NCBI GenBank assembly: GCA_001972305.1
Contig: BDDD01006322.1
Span: forward strand, 115,654 to 179,653
Direction of reading: 5' to 3'
DNA from: Cephalotus follicularis
Lineage: Eukaryota; Streptophyta; Magnoliopsida; Oxalidales; Cephalotaceae
DNA: 64,000 bases
The translations under genes and the position numbers were made by a program. This document shows positions 10,384 through 22,244 of the stretch, one piece after another; within the stretch, counting starts at the first letter, position 1; each line of letters begins with the position of its first letter. The notes under the pieces are model-generated. The model made no database searches. It saw only the letters and a program-made list of their open reading frames with translations, and was not told the DNA's origin.

Positions 10384-12726
10384 TGACACGCCCCGTTTCC
10401 CCCACACCCTGCCGGGAGACGAGCCGTGTCAGGAGGAAGGAAACACCACAAAGATCCTTTACCTCGGACACAATCCACAACGCATAAGCCTAAGATTTAA
10501 GCTATGAGATACGACGTAAAATCACGTCACAAGGAACTGACTAGCCAAGTTCCCCTAAACGACCCCGTACGCTAACGCGCTAAAGCAACACTACACCTGA
10601 GCTCTCCAAACGTCGGTGTCTTACTATAAAACACAAATTACATGGTTGGTCAGGAGGTCGGGCAAAACTAAACCAAGGGATATAACCTTACAACACAACG
10701 CTACACCCTACGTCCGAGAACTAGGTTCCCGCGCTAGCTACTCTGCCCTTAACCCTAGAGGTCGGTTCTGACAAAAAGTCGAGGAGGCCTACGACACCAC
10801 CTAGTGGTCGGGCAAGACTCCAAGTCGCTCCACGCCATCTCGGCAGCTTGGCACTAAGCCTTCTACCTAGACCGAAAACCTCAACCACTGACATAAGGAT
10901 CCCCATAGACATATAACAGCATAAAATCATCAAATATGTATTATCGCTTCACCGACCAAACACAAAATAATTCCCGAGGTAACATAATCTAGAGAGTGTA
11001 CATATACAGAGATGATTTACAAAAAGAAAGTACAAGATTCTAATGATACTCATGATCTTCAGCAGAAGCTATACAAGAACCCAAGATTCCCCCAATGCAT
11101 GCAGGTCCGACTAGCCAAGAAGCCATCTAGGGTGCTCACGCCAAGGACTACCTATTCCAAAACACGTCTTGATCTGGTGGATCACAAGAACTTCAAACCA
11201 CGATTTCCACTGCAAAAAAACATGAGAGGGGATTAGTCTAACTGACTAGGGAGCAAGAACATGGAACTCCCTGAGTGATCCACAACCCTTGGAAACGCTA
11301 AAAGCAACATCTCATGTTATGCCTCAACTACGCCGACAACAATACATATAACACTGCTCAAGGGAAAGATGTGAATATGTATATGTGAAGAGAAATAAGA
11401 GAGTAAAGAGAAAGACGTCATAGCACCCAACTCAATGACCGATCTTAATGAAAAATGTAATAATAATAATATGCCGAGGAGCCAACCACTCCGAGAAATC
11501 AAACAATGATCAAGGACTCCAAGGATCACATAGATCAGAGGAACACTAGAACTGTGCGGATTCACAGACACACTTGCCACCTACACTGTGTCCATACATA
11601 CCACTGCCGAAACCAAATCGGCATCCACAAGTAACAGCTCCGCCAGAACTACATTAGCGAGTTCATGGGCTATAGGATTGTACACATCCCTCATATACGC
11701 ATATAGATGACACATGTCCAGAGCACAACACCACATGAACTTCGATCCAAGGGCTACAGAAGCTCCGCCCTGGTCGATAATCACGTAGTTGAACATTGAC
11801 TAAGGGGCCCGCGAATCACCACTCGGGTCCACCCTTGTCGGAAATCACATAGGAGAACTTTGACTAAGAGGTAAGCGAATCACCGCTCAAACCTATTGTA
11901 ATCGGTAATCTCATGTCTGATCACTCAACACGGTCTGAGCAAAGAAGTAGTGGATCCATCGGCTGCACTCACACAACATACCGTCGAAGACCAACGTGAT
12001 GAGCAGATCCAGGTAACGGAACCCGAGGACAGTCACACCCAATAGCCCATTATAGACAATGCAACTGTTGAATGGAATTGGGAACCAACGCCACCCTCTT
12101 CCTCAGCCATATGAGTCTCACATACTCGAGCTTACCAGTACCCAGCATCCGAGAAGAACACATGATATCAAGAAGCATGAAATACTATCAACAACAGGGA
12201 AAAGCATATCATCCCAAGACATCGAGCATACCTACTCGAAAACAGTATTTCAGCATGCAACCGTTAAGCAGGACATCAGGAAACAAATCCCGGTCAAGCA
12301 TTAATATCATGGAAACAAGGCATATAATACAATAAGACTCTCATAATCAAAAGATAGAAAAGGGAACATCCTACTCACTAGAAAACCGCAGGTCCTCTGA
12401 CTAGCTCCCTTGTTGTGCAGACTCCACGCCTGGATCTTCTTCTACAAGATCAACACACACAATAGACTTAGCATCAATTGCTCTAACATATGCGCGAACA
12501 ACATGCATGAGTAACCACATTCATAAAAGCCACAACAAAGCCTATCTGGCCTCCACATTTCCATCACTCTTACTCGAAACTGTAATGACCCGAATTTCCA
12601 TTGAAGATATTAATTATGGAAAGATGATTGCTATTGTGTAATTGGCAAATATTTCAAGGGACCCGTAGTATGACCCTACACTCGGGGGGTTCTGGGGTTC
12701 TGCTCCCCGGTTAGCGGACGGGGCGT

Positions 12727-12746
12727 CCCGCTGCCCGGACAGCGGG
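12727..12746. other. GC-rich hairpin in X LTR
   Basis: CCCGCTG and CAGCGGG form a perfect 7-bp stem around a 6-base loop, inside a GC-rich block (12,690-12,775). A matching hairpin with a 6-bp stem lies at 34,667-34,686 in the third X copy. Confidence 0.7.
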
Positions 12747-12827
12747 CAGGGGCTCGGGGGTTGCGCCCCCAGAAGAAAACTGAAATTGGTTATTACGTTG
12801 GACTGGAAATTTTGGCTTAAGAACCGA

Positions 12828-13085
12828 CGGTTCCAGGTAAAGAGTCGATGCTTTGGTGGTAAACCGGCGACGCTTTGACCCCTTCTAACGGAGCTTTAAA
12901 CCAGTGCAGCGGAAAATTGGACAAACCCCTCACACCGGCGATGCTTACTAGAAAGTGTCTGTGCTTTGCAGGCAACCGACGATGCTATAAATGTAAACGT
13001 CGATGCTTTAAATTCAAGTGTGTCAGTTGACTTGTACGAGACCCGTAAGCGACGACGCTTTGAGAAAAGCACCGACGCTTTGTTC
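12828..13085. repeat. GTCGAC-type motif cluster (X LTR, copy 2)
   Basis: About nine variants such as AGTCGATGCTTTG, GGCGACGCTTTGA, ACGTCGATGCTTTAA and CACCGACGCTTTG occur upstream of the TATA box. Confidence 0.75.
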
Positions 13086-13310
13086 TACAGACTAGTTGCC
13101 CAAATCTGACTTTTGTCCTTTTGTTGGTTAATTTTTATTAATTATGGACACGTGGTAGGCCAGGGGAGAAGAATTTGAAATATTATCTAATGTTATAATA
13201 AGTGTCACCATTGGATTGTATTGAATTTAGGCACATGGGCTATTTTGGAGAGATGATTCATGAGAGAGAGAGAGAGAGGGAGGGAGAAGACTTAATCCCC
13301 AAGTAACCAG

Positions 13311-13320
13311 CCTATTTATG
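13311..13320 (+). promoter_or_regulatory. LTR TATA box (X copy 2)
   Basis: CCTATTTATG lies about 40 bases after a GA microsatellite (13,262-13,290). Its position matches the TATA sequences of the other X LTRs. Confidence 0.5.
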
Positions 13321-15141
13321 GGCATTAAGGACCTGAATTCAGTCATTTTGGCTTAGAAGGAAAGTGCTCCTGCTGAGAGTGAGGTGGGGAATTCGTGGGA
13401 GAGCAAAAGAGAAGGAGATTAAAGAAAAGTAAGGAAATTCTATACCCATTTTTGTGAAAGTTTCCCCTTTTTTGATTCAAAGTATGCAGCAGATAGTTCT
13501 ACTCATATCTTGCTCGTTTCTTGATGATATTTTGAATGGTTTAATGTTTTGGAAACTTCAAGAAGTCTACTTTAACTGTCATGTTTTATGTATCTCGAAA
13601 TTCTGTTGAATTCTTGATGAGAATCAATGTTTCATTTTACTGCTCATGCCCTCTTTTCATATGGAACCAGCCACTTTAAAAAATTCATAATGGATTCGAT
13701 TCTTAACCAATTTTTATGAACTTGAGCTTTCTGAATTTGTAAAGATGTATACTTTAATGTTTATGTTTTATGTTTTCTCTGAAAATGCTTATTTCTATAT
13801 AAAATTCAAGATTTAGAATTGCTATGCAAAGCTGTTTTATGAAACCATTTGAGTCAATTACTCAAATGAAGGAAAATGTTTATGAATTGTGAAAGAAATG
13901 ATGTTTATGAATGCTTTGAACTGATCACTCAAAGTATTAAAGAAATTTTTTATGAAATGATAAATAAACCACTCTTGGATTGCGATCCAAGAGGAATGAA
14001 TCCTAAACGGATTATGATGGAGCGTAAAGTGCTCGTAGACATGCATGTGATGTAAGGATAGTAATCGGGGAGTGCACAATGCCCCGGTGAAGCGGTGTGA
14101 AAGGGTTCATTAAGGTTTTTATGACTTCCATGTTTATGAAATGTTCTAGTTACGAGTTTGTAATTAAAAAAGTGACATGTTTTATGAAATGTTATAGTTA
14201 TATGTATTGACTAGAAAAATGTTATGATGAAATGTGTTTACAATAAAAACACCTTACTGAGCTATTTTGAGCTCATTCCTTTCAATTTTTGTTTTCAAAT
14301 AAAATATTTTCAAGAAATGATTGAATGGAGATTACGAGCTTAAAGGGAGCTTTTAAGAAGAAACTTCGCAAAGGAGATGTACCATGCAATGATGTTTGCA
14401 TATATGTTTTGATATGTAATGAGATAATGTTTTCCGCTGTATTATATGTTATGATAAATGATGATCCTGTGTAAATGTATAACAATGATATGGTTATGAC
14501 ATCTTTATATAAGATGATTATGTTTAAGGTTTAAATTTAAGGTTATGGAAGAAGTTGAATAGTATGAATTTGATCATGTGATATGTCTATGGAGAAAAAC
14601 ATGAGTAGATGATGTATGTTAGCATGAGACAAGAATGCTAAAGAATGTATCATTTCACACCCAACGTAATGCACCGACTCCTCGAGATTCGCTTTGAGCA
14701 TTTAGCGGACTCGGATCGGGGGTGTTACAGAAACTACCACGGATGATACAACATATCTCACAACTATATCAATCCTAGAGGAAGAACACTTACCTTGCAA
14801 AACTCGTAGTCGGCAAGAACGTTCCAAACCTCAGATTCAACGAAAGAAGATTCAAAGGAGAACGGAGAAGAAAGGAAAAGCACTCAAGCAAGGTTTACCT
14901 TTCCAAAGCAAAACTGACACAAGGCACGCAAAAATACCTGATTCAGCCGAAATTAGCACACAAATGCTAAAGCTTCCCCAAGAAGTTTCACACTTCCCAA
15001 GGAAGCATCACACTTAAAAATCCTCTTTCTCCCCAACATTGGGCCTTACCAACACCTAGCCAAAACCAACAAGGCAAAAAGGAAAAACAAATTCTCAAGG
15101 CTCGAACATTAATTTGTTCAAAACTAACACGGGGTGTTACA

Positions 15142-16429
15142 ATATCTCCCCCTTAAGAAATTTTGTCCTCAAAGTTCGAGCACTGATCCGAGGAACAGGT
15201 CGGGATAACGTTCCTTCATCTGGTCCTCGCGCTCCCACGAAGCTTCCTCGGCTACATGGTTCCTCCATAAGACTTTCACGAACGGAATGGTCTTGCTTCG
15301 CAAAACCTGTTCTCGGCGATCCAAAATTTGCATTGGAGCTTCTTCGTCAGCCAAAACTGGTAAATCTTCCTTAGATAACTCAATCGGCTCAACCAAAACA
15401 TGGGAAGAATCAACGATGTACTTCGTCAGCATAGACATGTGAAAAACATCATGAACTCTGGCTAACTCTGTCGGTAACACCAGACGATAAGCAACAGGTC
15501 TGACACTCTTTAGAAACTCAAAAGGACCTATGAACCGCGGGCTAAGCTTGTCGCGCTTGCCAAAACGAATAATCCTAGTGTAAGGTGACACTCGATGGAA
15601 AACCTTATCACCCACTGAGAACTCCAAATCCTTTCGGTGCTTATCGACGTAACTCTTTTGCCTGCTCTGAGCTATGCGATATCTTTCTCAAATAATCTTC
15701 ACCTTATCTGCTGTATCTCGGACCAAGTCTGGTCCCAACAACCTTTGCACTCCCACTTCATTCCAACATAAAGGGGGTTCTGCAACGTCTACCATACAAG
15801 GCTTCGTAATAAGCCATACCAATGCTCGCTTGGTAACTATTGTTATGGGTGAACTCGATCAAAGTCAGGTGGTCATCCCAACTACCCTTGAAATCCATAA
15901 CAGAGGCTCTCAACATATCCTCAAGAATTCTCAGATTGCCCATCGGTCTGAGGCTGATACATTGTACTAAGTCGCAACTCCATACCCAATGCTCTTTGCA
16001 AGCTTCTCCAGAATCTCGAAGTGAACCTGGGATCTCTGTCCGAGACAATACTTCTGGGAAAACCATGCAACATGATAATGCTATCCACATACATCCGAGC
16101 TAGCTTGTCCAGGCTGAACTCCATCCTTATCGGTAAAAAGTTAACCAACTTGGTCAGTTGATCCACTACAACCCATATGGCATCGTGCTTTCTCTTCCTC
16201 AAAGGAAAAACAGTGACAAAATCCATCTATATATGGTCCCACTTCCATTTAGCGATAGGAAGTGATTGGAGAAGACCTGAGGGTTTTTGACTCTCAGCCT
16301 TCACCTGTTGGCACGTCAAGGACTTTGTCACAAACCTGGCAATCTCATGCTTCATGCCACGCCACCAAAAAGACTGTCTTCAATCACTATACATCTTGGT
16401 ACTTCTCGGATGCATCGACCAAGGAGAAC
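15142..16429 (-). pseudogene. gypsy A integrase core and chromodomain-like tail
   Basis: This is the 3' part of A's polyprotein, running right to left, and it continues across element B at 26,353. From the N-terminal side it reads the zinc-binding segment (HPRSTKMY), the first catalytic aspartate in MDFVTVFPLRKRK, the second in [12 protein letters not shown] and the glutamate in QTDGQSE. It then reads a GPF segment ([10 protein letters not shown]) and a chromodomain-like tail ending RNHVAEEASWEREDQ and ERYPDLF. Breaks seen are a TAG before MDFVTV, a TGA in the zinc-binding part, and frame changes near 15,930 and 15,700. The 15,930 region carries a deletion that the duplicated copy at 23,641-24,493 lacks. 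Integrase joins element DNA to the target; the tail is thought to guide insertion to heterochromatin in chromoviruses. The last 152 codons (15,169-15,627) are still open. Confidence 0.88.
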
Positions 16430-16434
16430 GATGT

Positions 16435-18630
16435 TGTAACACCGCCGATCTGTGGCAGTCGCCACAGGTGCATATAACGGAAACTTAACCTAACATATCA
16501 TATTAAAAACGTTCATCTTTATTAAAAACGTGATGGTTTAAAGTATATCCAATAACATATAAAAACTGATCATAAACTGAAACTTATTCAAAACCCAAAA
16601 GTCATAAATCAAATTAACATTTTGTTTATTTAATGGTTCCACTATGACCACATAAACACAGAGGGATCAGCCCCTAGATGATCCTCAGACATATGGGAGT
16701 CACTCTCATCAGACATTGCCCCTTTACTCCTGATAACCTGCCACATGGAAACAAAAACGTGGCTGAGAAAACCTCAGTACAGATATAGAAAATAAAACAG
16801 TAAACGATATTTTAGAGCAAGAAGATTTCAAAAGTACTTTAAAGCAGAAATCTTAAGCAATAAAGTAATGTAAAACATACATTGTAAATGCCCACGGCAA
16901 AACATATAAAACAAGTTAATAACTTGAAACCAATAAGTGTACCTTTCAAAAACATAGGATCCATAACTGAGAACCAAAACCCATAACATATCAGAAACAC
17001 ATAGTAGCAAGGGATTCGCAACACCCACATTGCCAAATGGAATTGCAGTATACGGCACTACACATACAATTCCCATATCCCAAAACATATCCCACAAACA
17101 TATAACTAGGATCGATCCATACGCCTCTATCCCTAATCCTATCCAAGGATATCCCAAACTGAATCAGTAAGAGTTTATCAAGGAACGAAAATCCGTACTT
17201 TAATCATAAAGGTGAAACGAAACAGTTCCAATAAAATCAGATAGCCAAAGAACAGAAAATCCGTACTAAAAACATAATCCGAATTTATTTTAAATAAACC
17301 GATAGAGAACCCAAAGAAAGGAGAATCCGTACCTTAGCAGGTCGAAAATCTAAACAACTAGAATATCGAAGAAAAGCATCTATAAGTATCCTAAACTCCA
17401 CCACTGATGATATCAATACCTAAACATATGAGTCAAAACATCACATAACATAAAAAGGATGAATCATTAAAACTGCCATAAAGCGTCGACAGTTTGTTCT
17501 TAGGCGTCGACGGTTTAGTTGCACAAAAGGACAAAGCGTCGAGCCAAGAGTCGACTGACCAAAGCACAAAACGGTACAAAGCGGCGACACTCAGAAAGAA
17601 AGCGTCGACGGTTTGCGTCAGACACAGAATACCAATTGCAGAAAATAGCTTGCAAATCCATGAGTAAATCCGTTTTTAAAAATCAATGAGCACAAACAAT
17701 GATATGCAGGTTCTTACAACGTTATTTCATAAGTTCAAAACGCCCAATATACTTACGATTACATACAGAGAGTAAAACTCATTTTGAAACCTAATTTTTC
17801 TTGTATATAAATAGTTTTTGCAACCATAACAAAAATTCGAATTTTCTGTATATAAATCCTAAAATCAGTGACATATACATATATCTAAAGACGTCAATAG
17901 CATGATTTCTTTGTTTTAAGCATCAACATTACAAGTTATGCATAAAACCCATGAATGAACATATAAAGATAACAACAGAATTTAGTTTCAACAGGCTTCC
18001 AAAATCATGCTCGAAATCAAGTTATAGTCGGATTTAATACAAATAAACGGGTGATACAGAAACTACATAGTATAGACTAGAACTTTCGTTTAGAAAATAC
18101 CTTCAGAAAACGTCAAAATCGATGCAGAAAAATGCGTCCAAAGCTGCTGTTCGGGTTTGTAAAAATATGCAGAAAAATGGTTTTTCTTTCAAATTGATAC
18201 TTGGATTTTAAAAACCAGAAAACGAGTAAGATTAATGGTAAATCGTGCATCTAATGAGTTTTCCTTTCTTGCAGATTTGGCTTCAACAAAGAAGGAAAAT
18301 CTGATTAACAAAAATGGCAAAAATTCTCTTTCCCTAAACACTCCACCGTCCAAACTGATATGGAAAACCGACTAAAGCGTCGACTGTTTACTTAAAGCGT
18401 CGACGGTTAAGCGCTCAAATACAAAATGCGTCGAAGTCACACGTTTAGGCGTCGACTTGCTACCCAGCAGACAAAGCGTCGGCGGTTCTAATAAGAGCGT
18501 CGGTGCTTTGTGCCCAGAAAACAAAATAAAAGAAATTCATACCAAAAATCAAAGCGTTCACAAACCATAGCATATATCAAAAGGTATAAACCCAACATAA
18601 AACATGTAAGCATAGGAATGGGATATTACA
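16435..18630 (-). repeat. element B 3' LTR
   Basis: The plus strand reads TGTAACACCGCCGATCTGTG at the left and ends GGGATATTACA. It is 2,196 bases long and lacks about 450 bases (equivalent to 25,215-25,660) that the LTR at 24,494-26,352 keeps, while that copy lacks about 780 bases kept here (17,300-18,083). Together they suggest a full LTR near 2.6 kb, like 4,870-7,505. Confidence 0.92.
17479..18514. repeat. GTCGAC-type motif clusters (B LTR)
   Basis: There are two clusters, 17,479-17,617 (about six sites, for example AAAGCGTCGACAGTTTG) and 18,374-18,514 (about six, for example AAAGCGTCGACGGTT and GGCGTCGACTTGC), separated by ordinary AT-rich LTR sequence. Confidence 0.8.
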
Positions 18631-18650
18631 TCCACCCCCCCTAAAAAAGA
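18631..18650 (-). promoter_or_regulatory. polypurine tract of B
   Basis: The minus strand reads TTTTTTAGGGGGGGTGGA directly before the 3' LTR. This is the plus-strand priming site. GGATGAAATC lies just upstream, as in the element ending at 4,870. Confidence 0.85.
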
Positions 18651-18685
18651 AAGATTTCATCCCAAAATCTTAACATACACATACC

Positions 18686-18937
18686 TTAAACGAACAAACA
18701 AGGGTATCGTTCCCGAATGTGCTCTTCCATCTCCCAAGTAGCCTCACGTTCGTGATGGTTCCTCCATAACACCTTCACAAACGGAACGGTCTTGCTACGC
18801 GTAACCCGTTCCGGTCGGTCCAGAATAGCCTCCACCTCCTCATCACAAGATAGGTCCTCCCGAATGCTGTCCAGAGGATAGTGGACCACGTGTAGGGGAT
18901 GATACTGATAACCCCTCAACAAAGACACATGGAACAC
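18686..18937 (-). pseudogene. gypsy B chromodomain-like tail
   Basis: Eighty-three codons form the end of B's polyprotein. They contain the linker FHVSLLRGYQYHP and a chromodomain-like segment, VEAILDRPERVTRSKTVPF then VKVLWRNHHEREATWEMEEH, ending RERYPCLF. The piece is in the same frame as the integrase at 18,998-20,227 and is separated from it only by a TAG at the 18,998 end, so the two were one protein. In chromoviruses this domain binds modified histone tails or otherwise directs insertion; the aromatic cage cannot be checked by eye. The stop codon is followed by GGATGAAATC and the polypurine tract, as expected at the 3' end of gag-pol. Confidence 0.85.
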
Positions 18938-18997
18938 ATTATGAACATGACATAATTGTGGAGGGAAAGCTAATCGGTAAGCAACAGCTCCAACCTT

Positions 18998-20227
18998 CTA
19001 CAGAATCTCAAACGGTCCTATAAACCGTGGACTCAACTTTCCCTTCAATCCAAACCTTCGAACTCCTTTCCATGGTGAAACTTTTAGAAACACATGTTCA
19101 TCAACTCTAAACTCCAATTCCCTCCGATGTTTATCTGCATAACTTTTCTGCCGAGATTGAGCTGTCTTCAACCTCTCCCTTGCAATCGCCACTTTCTCAG
19201 TAGTAATTCGTACTAGCTCTGGCCCCTCGATAACTCTTTCTTCGACTTCATCCCAGCATGTCGGAGTTTGACATTTCCTCCCATAAAGAGCTTCAAATGG
19301 AACCATACGAATACTTGCATGCCAACTGTTATTGTAGGCAAACTCCACTAGGCTCAAATACACATCCCATCTCCCAGTCCACTCCAAAGCATAAGACCTC
19401 AACATATCTTCTAAGGTCTGAATGGTCCTCTCTGTCTGCCCATCTGTCTGTGGATGGAAAGCTATACTGAAATTTAGCCTAGTACCCCAAGCTTTCTGAA
19501 ATCCCTTCCAAAACCGGGAAGTGAAACGAGGATCCCTATCCGAAACAATAGATACCGGAGTCCTATGAAGTCTCACAATCTCCCGCTGGAAAACCTCCGC
19601 CAAGCGGTCCACAGAGAAGTCCTCTCGGATTGCAAAGAAATGAGCTGATTTGGTCAACCGATCCACCAGAACCCAAATAACATCGTTTCTTCTGTAAGTT
19701 CTCAGCAAACCCGTAACAAAATCCATCGCAATGCCCTCCCATTTCCATACCGAAACTTCCAAGGGCTGTAACAAACCACTAGCACGCTGGTGTTCGATCT
19801 TGACCTGATGACAGACCAAACACTTCCCGACAAACTCTGCTACATCCCTTTTCATTCCGCTCCACCAGAAATTCTCCTTTAAGTCTCTGTACATTTTTGT
19901 AGAACCCGGATGTATAGAGAACGGAGAGCTATGCGCTTCAGACAAAATAGCATCTCCGATAGCAGTATCTGCCGGAACACACAACCGACTACCCAACCAG
20001 ATCACTCCATGCTCATCCACACGGAACTCTGACTGTTTACCCTTTTCAACATTCTGAACTAAGGCCCAAAGCTCACCATCATCACTCTGAGCTGCCTTAA
20101 TTCGAGATACAAGGGTAGGTTCCATACACATGCCAGCCATATATCCATCTGAACCCCGAACAAACAGATTCAAATCCAATCGTTCCATATCGGCTATCAA
20201 ATGTGACTGAGTAACCAAAGCCGCCAC
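18998..20227 (-). CDS. gypsy B integrase (open segment)
   Basis: This open stretch of 409 codons is the longest part of B's polyprotein. Residues about 95-145 carry the H-H-C-C zinc module ([22 protein letters not shown]). The catalytic core follows with Asp in MDFVTGLL, Asp in [12 protein letters not shown] and Glu in [10 protein letters not shown], so all three D-D-E carboxylates are present. The C-terminal end has [11 protein letters not shown], the GPF-type subdomain. The first codon is not a true start, because the protein is a gag-pol internal piece whose 5' end is fused to a deleted RNase H end near 20,227. It ends at a TAG within the GPF domain; the chromodomain tail follows in frame. 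It is probably not translated alone now. Confidence 0.92.
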   Translation of the reverse strand: MAALVTQSHLIADMERLDLNLFVRGSDGYMAGMCMEPTLVSRIKAAQSDDGELWALVQNVEKGKQSEFRVDEHGVIWLGSRLCVPADTAIGDAILSEAHSSPFSIHPGSTKMYRDLKENFWWSGMKRDVAEFVGKCLVCHQVKIEHQRASGLLQPLEVSVWKWEGIAMDFVTGLLRTYRRNDVIWVLVDRLTKSAHFFAIREDFSVDRLAEVFQREIVRLHRTPVSIVSDRDPRFTSRFWKGFQKAWGTRLNFSIAFHPQTDGQTERTIQTLEDMLRSYALEWTGRWDVYLSLVEFAYNNSWHASIRMVPFEALYGRKCQTPTCWDEVEERVIEGPELVRITTEKVAIARERLKTAQSRQKSYADKHRRELEFRVDEHVFLKVSPWKGVRRFGLKGKLSPRFIGPFEIL

Positions 20228-20928
20228 ATATTTAACTCCTTTTGTGTGAAGATGTACTTGAGACTCTTATGATCGATAAAGATGTCACAAGTTTCTCCAT
20301 ACAAGTAGTGCCTCCAAATCTTCAATGCAAACACAATTACCGCCAACTTGAGATCATGTGTGGGGTAATTCAATTCGTAAGGCTTCAACTGTCTCGAAGC
20401 ATATGCTATCACATGACCTTGCTGCATCAAAACACAACCCAAACCCTTTTTAGAAGCATCACTATAAATCTGGTATCCTCCTGACCCAGATGGTAAACGG
20501 AGAATTGGTGCAGACATAAGACCGTTCTTCAGTTTCTCGAAGCTTGCTTCCTGTTCATCATTCCACACAAACTTCGCTCCCTTCCTCATAGGCTGAGTCA
20601 GTGGCAAGGCTATGGAGGAGAAGCCTTCCACGAACCGCCTATAGTAACCAGCTAAACCCAAAAAGCTCCTAACTTCCGATACTATAGTAGGTCTGGGCCA
20701 TTTAGTATTAGCTTCAACCTTAGCAGGATCCACAGTAATCCCTTCCGTTGTAACCACATGGCCTAAAAACGCCACCTGTTCCAACCAGAACTCACATTTC
20801 GAAAACTTCGCGTATAGCTGATTCCTCCTCAGAATACCAAGCACTTTACGAAGTTGATCTTCATGTTCTTCCTTCGATTTCGAATACAAAAGGATATCAT
20901 CGATGAACACAATCACAAACCGATCCAA
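20197..20928 (-). pseudogene. gypsy B RT C-terminal part and RNase H
   Basis: There are 243 codons. RT starts with the active-site block [16 protein letters not shown] (both aspartates intact), then [10 protein letters not shown] and FLGHVVT. The connection ([12 protein letters not shown]) leads to RNase H with [26 protein letters not shown] and [11 protein letters not shown]. One catalytic site looks lost: [13 protein letters not shown] has Lys where A and E have Glu (DLELAA). The upstream join is a one-base frameshift in a T run near 20,925. The downstream end lacks the usual RQRRW...[15 protein letters not shown] region: after ELNM the sequence goes straight to AALVTQSH of the integrase linker in another frame, so roughly 35 codons are deleted. 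Confidence 0.9.
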
Positions 20929-21416
20929 AAATTCATGAAAACCCGATTCATAAGGTCCATGAAAACTGTCGGTGCATTCGTAAGCCCAAACGGCATCACC
21001 AGAAATTGATAATGCCCATACCGTGTGCGGAAAGCTGTCTTAGGCACATCTTCATCTTTTATGCGTAACTGATGATATCTAGACCTCAAATCGATCTTAG
21101 AAAAAAACCATGCACCTTGGAGTTGATCAATTAGGTCACAAATCCTAGGCAAAGGGTATTTATTATGAACAGTGATCCGATTCAGTTCTCTGTAGTCAAT
21201 ACATAGTCTTATAGATCCATATTTCTTCTTCACAAACAAAACCGGAGCTCCCCACGGTGAAACACTCTGCCGGATAAGACCCCGATCTAACAACTCTTGC
21301 AACTGCTCTTTCAGTTCTTGCAACTCAAGCGGTGCCATCCTATAAGGTGCTTTAGATATAGGTGCCGCCCCAGGAATGAGTTCAATGGTAAACTCCACTT
21401 CCCGTTGCGGTGGCAA
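20913..21416 (-). pseudogene. gypsy B reverse transcriptase, N-terminal part
   Basis: There are 167 codons with the standard gypsy RT motifs in order: [58 protein letters not shown] with the first catalytic Asp, [12 protein letters not shown] and [14 protein letters not shown]. It shares a frame with gag and protease. Two stops separate it from the protease (TGA at 21,453 and TAG near 21,426). At its 3' end a one-base loss in a T homopolymer shifts the frame just before FIDDILLYS. Arg replaces the usual Gly in [10 protein letters not shown] copies the element RNA into DNA in the particle. Confidence 0.92.
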
Positions 21417-21452
21417 ACCCGGTAACTACTCCAGAAACACATTAGAAAATTC

Positions 21453-22013
21453 TCAAACCACGGGATAATCTTCAAGGCGAGGCTCAACCCTTGAGACATC
21501 CTTTACAACAGCCAAAAACCCTTCGGCGCCCTTAGCTACTAACTTCTGAGCTTTCATAACAGATATGATCTTAACATCTTTCATAGGCCGTGAACCCTGA
21601 TAAACAAAATCAGGTCGATCCACTTCTCCGAACAGAATCCTTCGAGCATGACAATCAATCGTAGCCCGATGGCGATCCAACCAATCCATACCCAGAATAA
21701 CATCAAAATCATACATATCCATAGGAAAAAGATTCGCATCACGAATCCGATCATCAAAAACAATAGGGAAAGCATAAAAACACTCAGATATCACAACAGA
21801 TGTCCCCATAGGGGTAGAAAGAACAAAAGCTGGATCAAACAATTGTGAAGGCATCCCAAGATGCCGAACAAAAGATCTCGCTACAACCGAGTGCGTCGAT
21901 CCAGTATCATCTAACACATAAGCCCTACGATTACCAACAGAAATAAAACTCGAAACCGTACCTGGAGCATTAGCTGCCTGATGAGTCGTAATTGCAAAGA
22001 CTCTGCCTCCCAC
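21453..22013 (-). pseudogene. gypsy B aspartic protease
   Basis: There are 186 codons. The active site is DDTGSTHSVVARSFV, followed by DFDVILGMDWLDRHRATIDC, the second conserved block of retropepsins in this group. The protease would cut gag-pol into its units. It is in the same frame as gag and RT, with the zinc-knuckle region just upstream (22,014-22,244) interrupted by stops and a TGA at the downstream end. The catalytic DTG is intact. The segment ends EPRLEDYPVV, the usual start of the linker to RT. Confidence 0.9.
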
Positions 22014-22244
22014 GTTGCGCTACCCAGCATTCGCACCATTACCCTTCCTTTCCTTAGCACGAGCATCCTGACAATCCTTCGCGAAATGTCCCATCTGTCC
22101 TCATACAAAACAGGCCCCACTGACTTTATAACAGGTACCGACCGGATGATACCTACCACAAGCATCACATCTAGCAATCTGAACGTTGGGGTTACCCCCA
22201 TCAGCTCCCTGTGCATTCTTCTGATCATTTCCTTGCAGACGCTG
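22014..22244 (-). pseudogene. gypsy B zinc-knuckle segment
   Basis: In the gag frame this reads CDACGRYHPVGTCYKVSG, then CF, a TGA stop, GQMGHFAKDC. It is the CCHC knuckle of gag used for RNA packaging, with the second Cys codon turned into TGA. A further stop lies near 22,020 and gag itself stops at 22,245, so the region is dead in three places within about 230 bases. Confidence 0.82.

Larger units (their letters stand above)
12581..14729 (+). mobile_element. X-family solo LTR in A's LTR
   Basis: A 2,149-base LTR starts TGTAATGACCCGAATTT and ends GATCGGGGGTGTTACA, with a perfect target duplication GAAAC at 12,576-12,580 and 14,730-14,734. It has no internal region. Its ends are close to those of B-type LTRs, so a gypsy origin is likely. 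It contains a GC-rich hairpin, a GTCGAC motif cluster, a TATA box and TTTGAGT palindromes near 13,850-13,940. Confidence 0.95.
10384..15141 (-). mobile_element. gypsy element A, 3' LTR (with nested X solo LTR)
   Basis: Read on the minus strand, the LTR starts TGTAACACCCCGTG just after the polypurine tract CTTAAGGGGGAGATAT (15,142-15,157) and ends GGGGCGTGTCA at 10,384. Removing the nested X insertion and one GAAAC leaves about 2.6 kb. Its outer 1.7 kb (10,384-12,093) matches the other A LTR (29,889-31,603). In the first 120 bases I count roughly one difference in nine, so A is an old insertion. Confidence 0.88.

Noticed and set aside
10721..10933. 70-codon minus frame conserved at 30,225-30,467
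   Set aside because: Conservation comes from the two A LTRs. The two translations differ freely, including at their start, and no domain is present.
16828..17157. Hydrophobic 109-codon minus-strand frame, also at 24,887-25,234, as a possible small membrane protein
   Set aside because: Both are the same LTR sequence of B. Similarity reflects the LTR copies, the frame is not kept in the related LTR at 4,870, and no start context or domain supports a gene.
20242..20484. Plus-strand frames overlapping the gypsy polyproteins
   Set aside because: They are shadows of the minus-strand RT, RNase H and integrase, which have clear motifs.
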